64,000 nucleotides of DNA, taken from Tetradesmus obliquus. Taxonomy: Eukaryota > Chlorophyta > Chlorophyceae > Sphaeropleales > Scenedesmaceae. This document shows positions 21,626 through 32,700 of this stretch, piece after piece. Below the pieces are notes generated by a model. It saw nothing but the letters and a program-made list of their open reading frames with translations, was not told where the DNA came from and did no database searches. The stretch is taken from the NCBI GenBank assembly GCA_030272155.1, contig CP126206.1, forward strand, positions 3,461,001 to 3,525,000, read 5' to 3'. The number at the start of each line of letters is the position of its first letter. Position 1 is the first letter of the stretch. The translations under genes were made by a program, and so were the position numbers.

Positions 21626-22374
21626 TGCGTTGAAGCAGTGGCACCAACTGGGATAAGATGAGTGATTTGACGCACAAGCTTGGGCAACGGCTAGCTAGCG
21701 GCAAGCATTCCTACCGCCTGGCCCGGCTGTGCTTGCAGTGGCCGTCCTTTCCAGGCCTGGAATCCTAGGAAAGCACACACCTGCCAGCTGACGTGTTATC
21801 TGTTCACGACGGTCCAATGTTTGGTTGGCGATTACATGTCAGCTAGCCATGGGCACTGTGTGCAGTCATTGCACAGTGCCAGTGGTGCTGCTGGCCAGAG
21901 GTGCATGCTCATTGAACAATAGGTTCGCAACTGTGAGTTTGGGGGCTTGTCTGCCGGGCGCTAAGTACGCCACGCCAGGCTGTGGGTTCAAACATCTGTC
22001 AGGTTTTGACGTGTGGCTGCTTAAACATAGGTAGTTGCAAGAACAATCACTATTAAGGACTACTGGCTATCTTTGTGAGCATCATCACTCGAGTGCTCTG
22101 AACGTCAATCAATGTGCATTTTCAAGAGCCAGGAGATGGCGTTGTTGCTATGGCTTGACTGCAAAGAATAAGTTGATAATGGCCAGATATCCCACTGGTC
22201 CACAGTGCAAGCACAACTCCTCGTAACCACCCGCTTCTCGGCTTGTGAGTGAGCATTATGTTACATTCAGCGATTGCAAAATGTAATGTGTTTCCTGCAC
22301 CTCCCAAAAGAGCTCCATATCAACGGCCATGTTGACCACAGCAAACCACCTGTTGGCAGCGCTGGACAGTGCCA
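21626..22374. other. Spacer between convergent genes
   Basis: About 750 bp with no coding frame, repeat or motif that I can support. It must hold the 3' UTRs of the plus-strand six-cysteine gene and of the minus-strand gene to the right. Confidence 0.5.
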
Positions 22375-22453
22375 TCATGAGAGGCCATGCAATGTGAGCA
22401 GCTGTGCGCTGATGTTGCCGACTACGTCCCAGTCCACCCCAAAGCCAGCTGGG

Positions 22454-22489
<36 letters not shown>

Positions 22490-22944
22490 GGCGCGCACTG
22501 CACAACCCCTGCTGCTGCTTGCGCTACTTCAACCAGCTCCCAGTCCACCTCAAAGCCAGCAGCTGCGCCATTGCCAGCTTGCTGTTGCGGCCAGGGCTCG
22601 CTTCGGGAATCAGCTCTGCTGCTACACTCCGCCCTGCTGCTGCTGCCGCCGCCGCAACTACTGTGTCCCGGATCATCAAATCCATCAAGACAATGGCGGT
22701 TGCTGTGCTGCGGTTGCTGCTGTTGTCTGCCTGCATTGCACTGGTCGACACGGCTGCTGCCGAATTGCGGCCAAGCAGGCGCAGCTGCACGCGCCCTCAC
22801 ATCAGCTGCAGCAGCATTATGCACAGCTGCTGCTGCTTGCTCCTGAGACTGCTTCGTGTGGATATTTTGCCCAGCTGCTTTTGGTGCAGTGATGCCGTAC
22901 AACTGCTCCAGTATTGTCACCTGCTCTGAGAGGCCGTGCATTGT
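22375..22944 (-). CDS. Possible last exon of the minus-strand LRR gene
   Basis: An open frame follows a good acceptor (tgtcgccgcag at 22945) and starts TMHGLSEQVTILEQLYGI, a short amphipathic helix. It then carries Ala/Gln/Ser-rich sequence and two related segments, AAGFEVDWELVEVAQAA and PAGFGVDWDVVGNISAQ, before TGA at 22375. It could be joined to the LRR gene by an intron whose donor lies near 23430, replacing that gene's stop at 23338. It could equally be a separate gene or a chance frame. The internal FEVDWE/FGVDWD repeat argues mildly for real coding. Confidence 0.3.
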
Positions 22945-23129
22945 CTGCGGCGACACAGCAGCAGTTGAATTGGCACGCAGTAACAAGTAAGCAGTTCTTC
23001 ATCAGCAAGCACAGCCGGTCAGGTGAAAATGCAGCCACTGGAAGGGCCCTCAAGCGCAGTGCCACGAAGTCAGGATACAAGGTTGCCAGGCTGCAGGAAG
23101 CATGCCTTCGCAAACAGCTGTTTATCGAC

Positions 23130-23245
23130 TCCACTCATGATGATTCATGTTGTGTGCAGCTGGCTTCAGCGCCTAGAGGTGAAGCACTGCAGGGAGCTGA
23201 GACGGACAAAGGTCCCACGAGCAGCATTGTCACAGCGTCATGATA
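23130..23245 (-). repeat. Copy of the LRR gene's 3' end
   Basis: Positions ~23150-23235 match ~23350-23435 (gaagcactgcagggagctgaga and flanks) at high identity. The copy sits downstream of the last LRR exon on its own strand, like the 3' copies of the cullin and katG genes. Confidence 0.75.
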
Positions 23246-23337
23246 CAAGGTTGTACAAGGTTGAAAAGCTGCAGGCAGACTTAGACAGAGTTGCCAGGCT
23301 GCAGGAAGCTTTGCAAACAGCTGTTCTTCGACTGCAC

Positions 23338-24227
23338 TCATGATAATTCATGTTGTGAACAGCTGGCTTCAGCACCTAGAGATGAAGCACTGCAGGGAGC
23401 TGAGAGGGACAATACCCGCAGAATCAACCTGGCAACCGCCGGGCTGGATGCCTTGCACTTGCGGCTGTAGCTGCTGACGCAATGCAAGCAAGAGCAGCAG
23501 TTGCGCTGTTGCAATAGCATGCGGCTGAGCAACTGGGAGCTCACCGTTGCCAGCTCCAGCAACTCCCCATCATCCACTGCTGTTGGCTGCTGCTGCTGCT
23601 GCCGCTGCTGCTGCAGCACAAGCCACTGCAGCATCTGCTGTTGCTGCAGCACTGCCTGCAGCAGCTCCGGCACGCACTGCACAGCACCTGCTGCTGCTGG
23701 CGCTGCGTGCGCAGGCGGGCGGTTGTCTGCATGACCTGGCTGCTGATACTGCTGCTGCTGCTGCTGTTGCTTGCTTAGCTTGAGCTCAGTGGCATAGCTA
23801 CAGTGATGCTGCTGAGATGCACGACGCTGCTGGCAGTCTTGGTGAGGTGCTGATGCTGCTCCTGCAGCTAAGGCATCTGCTGTGCTGGCCGGATGCACCT
23901 GCCCAGCCTCAAACTCACCGCCAGCACCCACCGCGCATTCACTTTCCTGCACAGTCACTGTTGCAACAACGTCAGGTAGGACGCTGCTGCAAGCCCAGAC
24001 GTGCGCAGGGCTGCCAGCAGCAGCAGGCTGCTGCTGCTGCTGCTGCTGCTGCTTTCGATGCCCTGATCGCCAGCTGCCGCAGCTATCACCGCTGCTGCTG
24101 CTGCTGGGGCTGCTTGATGCGCTGCAGCTGTAGCTATAGCTGTCCTGCTGCGGTTGCTGTTGCTGCGAGGTCTGCCATGTATCATCATGCGTTGAGCAGC
24201 CTTTACTGCAGCTTGCATCAGACACAG

Positions 24228-24270
<43 letters not shown>

Positions 24271-24914
24271 TTCCTGCCTCAGGACACGCCGCTGCTCAGC
24301 CTGGTCGTCCTCAATCCTTGCAGTATCAGCAGCATGCTCACTGTTACGTGCCATTCTCAAGATCGCTGTCGCAGCCGCTGCCGCTGCTGCTGCCGCCGCT
24401 GGTGCACGCCCACACGGTGCTGCTGCTGCTGCTGCTTGCACGCCCACACGGTGCTGCTGCTGCACAGTACTCTGTTGCCGTGCCTTGCTGCCAGACTCAG
24501 CAGCAGAGCTGCTGCCGCCATTGCGCTGCACTCCTGCTGTCAATCGCGGCTGCACATGGTTGCTCCTGCTCCTACCTGCCCTGCCTGTGAGTGCTGACGC
24601 TGGCCGATGTGCAGCAGCTGCAGGCTGTACTGCAGGTCCACTCCATGACAGCATACCAGCCCACACACCCAGCGCAGGAATAGTCGGCGCCGCTTCTGCT
24701 GCTGCATCGCCACTGCAGTTCACACCGGCATTCCCGCGCAGGTCTATTGTGAAGTTCCTACCCGTTGGGTCCCCGTCCTGCAGTGCTGCCAGCAGGGCTG
24801 CTGCTGCTGCTGCTGCTCCCGGCAGCTGGTTTGCTGCCAGGCTGAGGTGCTTCAGGCTGCAGTGCTCATCACCGAGTGCTGCTGCTAGCCCTGGCAGTGC
24901 AGCATCCGTGATCT

Positions 24915-24950
<36 letters not shown>

Positions 24951-27707
24951 CAGCAAGCGGATCAACACAGAGTGCCAGGCCGAGGTGCTTCAGGCTGCAG
25001 TGCTCATCAGCGAGTGCTGCTGCAAGGCCTGGCAGCGCAGCATCCGTGATCTGCAGCAGCACAGCAGTTACTTGTAGTTAGCAGAGTTGCTGCAGCGGCG
25101 GCTACTTTGGTTGCATCACCAGCGGGAGCAGTCAGATGCAGCAAGGTGGAGAGAAAGGGCGTAGACGGCTGCAGTAGTACAGCACCCAAGCATCCGAGTT
25201 GCAAGGTGTCCCAAAAGCCCACCTGGTTCTGCGCCAAGTCCAGCACCCGCAGCCCCTGCTGCTGCCTGCCGCCCGCCCCTGCACTCTCCTGCTGCCGCTG
25301 CGCTGCTGCTGCTGCTGCTGCTGCTAGGCCGCCTCGTAGGCCCGCCATCCACGCCTGCTGTGCTGCTGCGGCTGCTTGGGCCTTGAGCAGTGCGGCCAGC
25401 CTGCCTGCTGAGGCGTCAGAGAGGCAGCAGCCGGGCAGCTCCAGCACTTGCAGTTTGGGATGGTGTATAAGTGCTGGCAGCAGCGCCTGCAGGGGGCATC
25501 ACAAGCAGAAAACGCGGTAGGGGGTTGTGAAACAGGTGCAGGCGGCAGCTGCCAAGCAGCTGCAGCAGTTGCAGCTCTGGGTGGTGCGTGAGTGCTGGCA
25601 GCAGCGCCTGCAGGGGGCATCACCAAGAAAGACAAAACAGGTTGTCATGAGACAAGCGCAGCCAGCAGCAGCTAGGCAGCCCCAGCACCTGCAGCTTGGG
25701 GCGGTGCTTGAGTGCTGGCGGCAGCGCCTGTAAGGGCGGGGAGGAGGCAGGGGAAGGTGCGTGGCATCAGCAACGCAGCGCCCGCATGTACTCGAGTGTG
25801 CCACAGGCGTAGCAAGATGGATGAATGGACGCCAGGGCTGCACCCCCGCAGCAGCTGCCGGCCAGGCTGAGCACTTCTGCAGCCTTCCACCACAAACCAT
25901 GTGCGTTCCCCTATTGCTTATCTTGCCGTCCCTAACTATCACTACTGCTACCGCTGCTGCTGCCACAGCATAAAATACATTCATGTGACTCACCGCCAGG
26001 GCCGCGTCCCCGCAGCAGCTGCCGGCCAGGCTGAGCACCTCCAGCGAGGCGTTGCCTGCCAGCGCTGCTGCCAGCTGCTCATACACCTTCAGCGGGAACT
26101 TCACGCAGAGCTCCAGCTGGCGCAAGTTGCCGCTGCTGCTGCTGGCCACCTGCACAGAGACAACAGCAGAAGGCAGGTGGGAGGGTTAGTTGCAGCTGCT
26201 GCACATACATGTATTGAAGAGACTTCACACACAGCTCCAGCTGGCGCAGGTTTCCGCTGCTGCTGCAGACCACCTACACAGAGAACACAGCAGAGAGCAG
26301 GGGAGTGAGTTTGCCGCTGCTGCTCATACGCCTAAACAGAAACTTCGCAGATAGCTCCAGCTGGCGCAAGTTGCCGCTGCTGCTGCTGGCCACCTGCATA
26401 GAGAACATAGCAGAGGGCAGGGGAGTGCGTTGCCGCTGCTGCTCATACGCCTAAACAGAAACTTCGCAGATAGCTCCAGCTGGCGCATGCTGCCGCCGCT
26501 GCTGCTGGCCACCTGCAAGGGCAACAGACGCACGGGGTTTTGGAGGCAGAGAGCACGGGCAGCAGCAAATGGAAGCAGAGAGCAGGGGCAGCAGCAAATG
26601 GAGGCAGAGAGCAGGGGCAGCAGCAAATGGAGGCAGAGAGCAGGGGCAGCAGCAAATGGAGGCAGAGAGCAGGGGCAGCAGCAAATGGAGGCAGAGAGCA
26701 GGGGCAGAAGCACACGGGAACCCGAGGCAGCAGAATGTGAGAACCCGGGGCAGCAGCAGGGAGTACAGGCAGGGGCAGGGAGCAGGGGCAGCAGAAGACA
26801 GCAGGGGCAGCAGCATGTGGGAAGGCGTGCAGGAGACAGCGTGCTGCGGCAAACATTGAGCAGGCACTGCCTTCAAACAACCAGTGCTGTTGCTTACACA
26901 TGCTATGACATGCCCTTACTTTGCAGAGCGCATCAGGCAGTGGCGCTCGCAGCTTTTCTGATGCCAGCTTGGCAGCCGCCTCTGCAGCCGCTGCTCGGTG
27001 CTGCTGGGACGTGTACGGCACCGCCTGGCCTGCTGCTGCTGCTGCTGCTGGCTGGCTGCTGTTGCTGGTGCGGCGCGCAGCTCGAGCAGCTCCTGCAGCA
27101 GCCCTGGCGCTGCCGCTTGGCCTGAGCAGCGGCAAGGGCAGCAACGGCAGCAGCAGCAGCAGCAGCAGGTGCATGTGCAGTGGTTGCAGCAGTGATGTGC
27201 AGCAACTGCGCGTGCAGAGATGGGCTGGGTATGCCAGTGGTGCCTGCCAGCAGCTGCAACACCTCCTGCAAGAATTGCTGTGTGCGTTCATGCGAGCCTT
27301 GCTGTACACATTCTTGCAAGCCCTGCTGCATGCGTTATTGCAAGCCCTGCTGCATGAGGTCCTGCAAGCCCTGCAGCGTGAGGTCCTGCAAGCTGTGCTG
27401 CATGCGTTCCTGCAAGCCCTGCTGTACACATTCCTGCAAGCCCTGCTGCATGCGTTCTTGCAAGCCCTGCTGCATGAGGTCCTGCAAGCTGTGCTGCATG
27501 CGTTCCTGCAAGCCCTGCAGCGTGAGGTTCTGCAAGCCCTGCTGCATGCGTTCCTGCAAGCCTGGTGGTGTGTGTTTCCTGCAAGCCTTGCTGCGCTGCA
27601 GCGCACCTGTTGCACTGCAGCTTGATGGTGTGCACCTCACTGGAGCACCTCCTGAGCATTGCTACCCATTCAGTGAGCTCCTGCTGGGATGCTGCTGCCA
27701 CATTCAC
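23338..27707 (-). CDS. Leucine-rich-repeat protein (5' end unknown)
   Basis: Five phase-compatible exons read 27707-27607, 27121-26920, 26149-25994, 25486-25223 and 24912-23338 on the minus strand, 765 codons to the stop. Leucine-rich repeats occur in order: VHTIKLQCN, LRQLELCVKF, LEVLSLAGSCCGDAALA, LQVLELPGCCLSDASAGRLAALL, LRVLDLAQNQITDAALPGLAAAL and HCSLKHLSLAANQLPG. This is the RNI-like pattern of alternating xxLxxLxLxxN and helix. The second half (~480 aa) is low-complexity Gln/Ala/Ser with polyQ. LRRs bind proteins; no catalytic domain was seen and the partner is unknown. The first exon found is not preceded by a clear start, so the gene probably extends right of 27707. Exons 3, 4 and 5 have truncated copies in the preceding introns. 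Confidence 0.6.
24965..25055 (-). repeat. Copy of LRR exon 5 start
   Basis: Minus-strand copy of the acceptor and ITDAALPGLAAALxDEHCSLKHL that begins the last exon, lying 140 nt upstream of it. A 40-nt CTG run (minus strand) separates copy and exon. The copy ends after GLALCVDPLA. Confidence 0.9.
25525..25740 (-). repeat. Two copies of LRR exon 4 start, plus exon 3 fragment nearby
   Basis: Positions ~25734-25672 and ~25613-25548 (minus strand) repeat the acceptor, GCGCTGC(C/T)GCCAGCACT and the HxPKLQVLxLP segment that opens exon 4 (25486). Positions ~25850-25887 repeat the 3' part of exon 3 (AGNASLEVLSLAGSCC region). Spacing is ~125 bp. Confidence 0.88.
26215..26515 (-). repeat. Three copies of LRR exon 3 start
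   Basis: Minus-strand copies of gtggccagcagcagcggc-(aac/agc)-(t/a)tgcgccagctgg and the following codons (SGNLRQLEL) begin near 26508, 26393 and 26273. The full exon begins at 26149. Unit length is ~115-125 bp and each unit keeps the acceptor. Confidence 0.9.
26545..26710. repeat. 29-bp minisatellite in an LRR intron
   Basis: Five to six near-identical units of gagcaggggcagcagcaaat-ggaggcaga in the intron between LRR exons 2 and 3. Related ggggcagcag blocks continue to ~26815. Confidence 0.95.
27292..27592. repeat. ~30-bp minisatellite in an LRR intron
   Basis: About ten units of gcaagccctgctgcatgcgt-tcct with variants (gctgtaca, gctgcatgaggtcct, gcagcgtgaggtcct) in the intron between LRR exons 1 and 2. 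All three plus-strand frames stay open only because of the repeat. Confidence 0.95.
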
Positions 27708-28544
27708 CTGCTGGCACAGGCAACAAAGCAGCAGCATCAACAACAGAAGCATCAGCATCAGCAATGGCAGCAGAGGCACATGAAGTATGTGGCTCGCCAC
27801 ATGCTGCACTGTCCGTTTGTGAATCTGCAGCAGTGCAACGGTGTGCAATTGCAAGCGATGTCAAGGGGATGCAGCAGCTGCAGCAGTGGTCACCGCATCC
27901 GGGAGGATACTGTGTTGCCCAACAGGCGGCGTGAAACGGCACAAATGCCATGCCAGCAAGCTTTGGTGATGTGTTCCTTGCACATGTACGTGCTGTGCTA
28001 CAGGGTTTGCTTAATTTGTCTAGTTTTATAGGGTGTGTACACACGTCCTGCGCACTGCGCACATGCACTGCTGTACATGATGTACAGCGCTGTACAGCTC
28101 ATGAGGCCTGATCAGGTGAAGCTATCCTCCACAGCATAGCTGCACCTTCGCTCGCACTGTGCAAAAGCAAGCTCACCGCCATAACACCGGTTGTCGTTAT
28201 GGGGCTGGAAACAGCTGCTGCACCAGCAGCATGCACTGGGCGCTGCTTGTGCTTTGCTGATGCACTCCTGGGCAGCTGCAGAGCCATCACGGCAGCGTGC
28301 TACTGACCACCTGCTGCCCTACGCAGCTGATTGTTTTCAACGAACTATCGTTACCGTACAAGCCAAAGCTTCACAACACAGGAGAACGGGGAACGTCGCC
28401 AGTCAAAGCCAACGCCAAGTCAGCTTCAGCTACCGGCCACGATACGCTAGCAAAAACTCACATCACTCATATGATTTGATAACAAACATTGATGTAAAAT
28501 CAGCACCATCAACGGCACGACGTCATTGGTGTGCTGCAGAACCA
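27708..28544. other. Spacer, probable 5' flank of the LRR gene
   Basis: About 840 bp. Positions 27708-27800 may still be intron or an upstream exon of the LRR gene. No start codon with convincing context was found. The remainder shows no gene or repeat that I can support. Confidence 0.4.
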
Positions 28545-29269
28545 CATTGAGCCAGGGGTGTGCCGTTACAGATTTCACTTTTAGTTGTTTCAGTAATTTC
28601 ATTTCAAATTTCAAGCGATCTGGGCTCCACTGCGCGAAGTGAAAAGACAGCGAAATGGGCTTTTGGAGAGCGAGGAACGCGTTGGCTCACGCAAGGATAT
28701 ATCAGAAATAGTCGATTAGCATTACAATATATCTTTTAGGGGTTATAGCATAGCAGAGGCCCCTGGAACCCATGCAAAGCAACCTACTGCAGTGAACTGC
28801 AAGGCGCTCCCTGCAGCTTGCTGCCACGTGGGGGGCAGGAGGGCGCTCCTGTCAAGACCAACTCACCATCATCATCATCATCAACTTATGCCAACAATAA
28901 CTGTACACATCACCGGTTAGCACAAGCAAGCATGAACATATGCAAAACAAAGCCACATTCCCAGCTCAGTGCCACTCTGCTGCTGCTCATCTTGTGTCAT
29001 GATCCAGCAGCATGCTGCGCTACCCCTGCTGCTGCTCCTCCCCCTCTCCCTGCTGCTGCTGCTGCTGCTGCTGCTCCTCGTCTTCTATGATGCTGTCCAG
29101 CCACTCCTAGCTTGCAGTTTGAACTTGCCCGCCCGCTGGTTGTTGCTGCTGCTCAGCCATCTTTCACTATTACAAGTTCCGCGTTTCACTTTTCATTTCA
29201 TTTCAGATTTCATGAAATTGCTTTCACGAGGAGCCAAAAACCTGAAATGGAACACCCCTGAACTCAATG
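28545..29269. mobile_element. Candidate ~725-bp non-autonomous DNA transposon (TIR element)
   Basis: The left end CATTGAGCCAGGGGTGTGCC and the reverse complement of the right end, CATTGAGTTCAGGGGTGTTC, match apart from one indel and one or two substitutions, giving ~20-bp terminal inverted repeats. The inner CAGGGGTG start resembles hAT-type termini. Subterminal blocks ATTTCACTTTT...TTTCATTTCA (28573-28610) and the similar sequence at 29184-29222 are direct repeats. Base composition is AT-richer than the flanks and no transposase frame exists. A clean target-site duplication is not evident; ATTGAGC at 28546-28552 and 29270-29276 may be one, or part of the TIR. Confidence 0.45.
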
Positions 29270-30563
29270 ATTGAGCATGAAATGACACCACGTGTGACAC
29301 AGCTACGTTCGAATCTGAGCTGGATTTTTAGATGTTGTAAGCTATCACAACGGCCATCATTGGCGTTATGGCTGCGAATAGCGGATGATCCGCCGAAGAA
29401 CAGCCCACGCCCGACCTTCCTAGGGCCTGCTCAGGTCCAAGGAGGTCCCAGACCGGTCCCACCTGCCTTGACCACCCAAGCGTGCCTAGCTGAAGCTACT
29501 CAAGGGGCAGACGACACGTTTAGAGGAGACCGTAATTAAACCACGCGCGTGGTTCTTTCGTCATTGAGTGATGATCAAGCTTACCCAGCCACTGCTGTCA
29601 ATCATGGAGCAAACGGTTAGGTAGCAAACGGTTTCTGTAGCCGTTCGAATTACTTCCCTTACGTATGTACTGCAGTTATCGCTGCCATTTCACAGGATAT
29701 GGCGCCCTGAACGTCGGCAGTGTGGCAGGTTAGGCATCTCCGACCGCCTCCTGCACTCTCGTGCGTACTTTAAGATTGCTTCTGTTAGTACCAATCCACT
29801 GGAGCACTAGGCGTGTTTGAGGCTTTGCCACTGAGTGGTGTCACTTGTTGGGGTGGCCTGCTCCTGGGAGCTCCGGTTGACCTCAGCGCCTGCAGCCGAG
29901 GCAGCCAATTTGGTAGGCTGGCCCCATCCTCGGGGGCAGCTGGTACACAAATAGGAGCACGAGAGCAGTCAAGATGGAGCGAGCCGCCCTAGTAGCAGTG
30001 GGGCGGCCCTCTGGGCTCGTTCTGCTGCTAGTGTATGTCTGCTGAACGCCTTCATGTGAGCTTGCTTTGAGGGCATCCCAGCGTTCAGGAAACTGGGGGA
30101 TAACCACCCAGTGTATGCGCCAGCAACAGCAGCAGCTTCTGGCGCCCTTGCAGCGTTTGCGAATGCCTTGGATTGTTTCATAATAGCTACGTAGTCAGTG
30201 CTCTGCAGACGTCCGGCCTCTTGAACACGCGTAGCATCACACAACGCTCGTGTGCCAGCAGCAGCCAGATGTGCTGTGTGCTGCAGCAGCCGGACTGTCT
30301 CGCGTTTCGCAGCTTTCTGGATCTGGATTGTTGACGTATTTAGTGCCCTGGCTGGCTGTGTGGTCTCGTCGCACCCGGCTAGTCAACAACAGCAGTAGCA
30401 TATTCTGCAGAAGAGCAGTGCCTGCTGTGCATTACCACCACAGCAGGCCACAGGTTTGCAGCCAACCTGTTCACATATGCTAGAACCCTGCTCTGCTGAT
30501 GCTTGCTTGTTGACGTTTGCTGCTTACTGCTTTACCGCCTGGCTGTACTGCCTGTGCTTGCAG
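29270..30563. other. Upstream region of the SpoVS-domain gene
   Basis: About 1.3 kb. It ends in the acceptor cttgcag at 30563, so one or more 5' exons of the next gene probably lie here. None could be identified with confidence. The sequence is less triplet-rich than the rest of the window. Confidence 0.45.
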
Positions 30564-32093
30564 GAGGTCGATCCACTACCCCCCCTGCAACTACTTTCTT
30601 CCGTGGTCGAACCAAGTCAAGGATCTGAATCAGCATTAGCGCATCAACTTCAGCAACAATTAGTTGAACCTTCGGCTGCAGGACAGCAGCAACAGCATCA
30701 TCATTATGCCGGGACATATGGCGTCCAGGGCAGCGCAGCAGCGGCGGCAGCTGCAGCAGCGGCGCACGTGCCACCGTCTGCTGCTGCCAGCGCACACAAC
30801 AACAGCTCAGCAGTAGGAGCAGCTGCGGGCGCAAGCAGCAGCAGGCAGCAGCCGCAGCAGCAGCATGCATCGCTGCACCAGCAGCAGCAGTACCACCAGC
30901 AGCTTCAGCAGCCGCCGCAGCAGCAGCAACAGCGCCGCCACTTCCCCCAGCAGCAGCAGTACGTGCAGCAGCAATACCTGCAGCAGCAGCAGCAGTATGC
31001 GCAGCCTGCATACCTGCAGCTCCCATACCAGCAGCAGCAGCAGCAGCAGCAGGCACAGCAGTACCAGCTGCCTCTGCACATGCAGCAGCTGCAGCTGAAT
31101 GTGCCGCCTGCGCGGCAGTTCTTCCCACCACACCAGCAGCAGCGCCGCTACCCCAACCAGCAGCAGCAGCAGCAGCAGCGGCCGGTGCATTACCGTCAGC
31201 AGCACCCACGCCAGCAGCAGCAGCAGCAGCTGGTGAACTACCCTCAGCAGCAGCAGCAGCAGCTGGTGAACTACCCTCAGCAGCAGCAGCAGCAGCCGGC
31301 GCATCACCCGCAGCAGCACCCACGCCAGCCGCCGCTGCCAGAGGCATGCTCCCCACCAGCAGCAGCAGCGCTGCTGGCATCGCCACCCCACCAGCAGCAG
31401 CAACAGCAGCAGCAGCAGCATGGCTCCCCAAACCTCAGCAGCCCTAGCGACGACCCGGCAGCAGCAGCAACAGCCACCTCCGGCGACGGCAGCAGCAACA
31501 GCAACCGGCTGCCGGAGTCGCCCGACGGCCCAGACATCGTCAAGGTCTCCCAGCGCAGCCGCGTGTCGTCGGTTGCAGGAAAGATCGCGCACGACGTGCG
31601 CGACGGCCGGCTGCCGCGCATCATGGTTGCAGGAAACCCCTCTATCAGCGTCGCCACCAAGGCAATCGTGCAAGCGCGGCGCTACCTACGCCCAGAAGGG
31701 CAAGACATCGCCTTTGCGCCGCTGTTCCGCAGCGCACATCACAGCAGGGCCTTACTGGAGCTCGCCGTCGTCCTCATGCCACTCGAGCGCGGCACAGCAG
31801 CCAATAACTTGGCGCAGCTGGACAATGCAGGAGGGCACGAGGTGCGCATTGCGAGTGCCAGCCGCCACGCGCGAGTGGGATCTGCAACAGCGAGGCAGCT
31901 GAGGGCCCGAGGCATCAACGTGCTCTGTAGTGTGGGGCAAGAGGCGCTAGCCAACAGCGTGATGGCTACTGCGCATGCGGCGTGTTACTTGGCTGATGTC
32001 GGCAGGCAGATGGTGGTGCAGCCGAGCCATGTGGTGCTGCAGCGCGGCAGCCAGGAGCTGCACAGCTTCAAGCTGGTGGTCATGTTTGCGTGA
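30564..32093 (+). CDS. Gln-rich protein with two tandem SpoVS-like domains (5' end unknown)
   Basis: The last exon encodes 509 residues. Residues ~45-320 are Gln/Ala/Pro/Tyr-rich, with repeated QQQQLVNYPQ and QQHPRQ motifs. Residues ~324-405 hold DIVKVSQRSRVSSVAGKIA, AGNPSISVATKAIVQARRYL and DIAFAPLF...LELAVVLMP, which match the bacterial stage V sporulation protein S fold (SpoVS, related to Alba) in order and spacing. Residues ~427-509 repeat the fold in diverged form: VRIASASRHARVGSATARQL, QEALANSVMATAHAACYL, LHSFKLVVMF. Alba/SpoVS-type domains bind nucleic acid or form small dimers; the role in algae is unknown. The long prion-like region suggests assembly into RNP granules, which is inference. 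The exon has no ATG near its acceptor, so upstream exons exist. Confidence 0.7.
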   Translation, partial: EVDPLPPLQLLSSVVEPSQGSESALAHQLQQQLVEPSAAGQQQQHHHYAGTYGVQGSAAAAAAAAAAHVPPSAAASAHNNSSAVGAAAGASSSRQQPQQQHASLHQQQQYHQQLQQPPQQQQQRRHFPQQQQYVQQQYLQQQQQYAQPAYLQLPYQQQQQQQQAQQYQLPLHMQQLQLNVPPARQFFPPHQQQRRYPNQQQQQQQRPVHYRQQHPRQQQQQQLVNYPQQQQQQLVNYPQQQQQQPAHHPQQHPRQPPLPEACSPPAAAALLASPPHQQQQQQQQQHGSPNLSSPSDDPAAAATATSGDGSSNSNRLPESPDGPDIVKVSQRSRVSSVAGKIAHDVRDGRLPRIMVAGNPSISVATKAIVQARRYLRPEGQDIAFAPLFRSAHHSRALLELAVVLMPLERGTAANNLAQLDNAGGHEVRIASASRHARVGSATARQLRARGINVLCSVGQEALANSVMATAHAACYLADVGRQMVVQPSHVVLQRGSQELHSFKLVVMFA

Positions 32094-32286
32094 GCAGCAG
32101 CTGCTTGCTGATGCGGCGGCTGCTGCTGTTGCGGCGGCTGAAGCTGTGGAACAAGCAGCAGCTGCTGCTGCTGGACACAGCTGCTGCCTGGGCGCTGTGT
32201 ACTGCTTTGTGCAGCTGCTGCCTTGGCTGCTGGCACGGCGATGGAACAGTGCATTGGGAGGACTTGAGAGGGCATTTGGCTGGCTG
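32094..32286. other. 3' flank of the SpoVS-domain gene
   Basis: GC-rich, triplet-rich continuation after the TGA. No further exon and no clear TGTAA signal were seen close by. Confidence 0.4.
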
Positions 32287-32700
32287 CAGCTGTGCTATGG
32301 TGGGCTGTGGGTGGCTGCAGCTTAATTTTGGTGGGCTGTGGGTGGCTGCAGCTGCTGTGGGTGCCTGCAGCTATGCTGTGGGTGGCTGCAGCTGTGTTGT
32401 GGTGGGCTGCGGTGGGCTGCAGCTGTGTTGTGGTGGGCTGTGGGTGGCTGCAGCTGTGCTGTGGTGGGCTGTGGGTGGCTGCAACTCTGCTGTGGTGGGC
32501 TGTGGTGGGCTGCAGCGGTGCTGTGGTGGGCTGTGGTGGGCGGGGTGTGTTCTGCGGTGTTTTGGGGTCTTGTTGGCGGTGGTGGGAAGTCTGTGCTTGC
32601 GCCCTGGCGTGTGACGCCAGCCGGCAGGGTTTTGTGATGCCAGCCGGCAGGGTTTTGTCATGCCAGCCGGCAGGGTTTTGTTCTCAGTGTGGTGGTGGGG
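32287..32700. repeat. GCTGTGGGTGGCTGCA minisatellite and satellite fragments
   Basis: Ten or more units of gtgggtggctgcagctgtgc with tgtggtgggct variants (32287-32545), period ~20-30 bp. These are followed by three units of gccagccggcagggttttgt (32618-32690). Confidence 0.92.

Noticed and set aside
30532-31673. Minus-strand Ala/Leu-rich frames opposite the SpoVS-domain gene
   Set aside because: They are the antisense of polyQ-coding CAG repeats; the plus frame has the recognisable domains.
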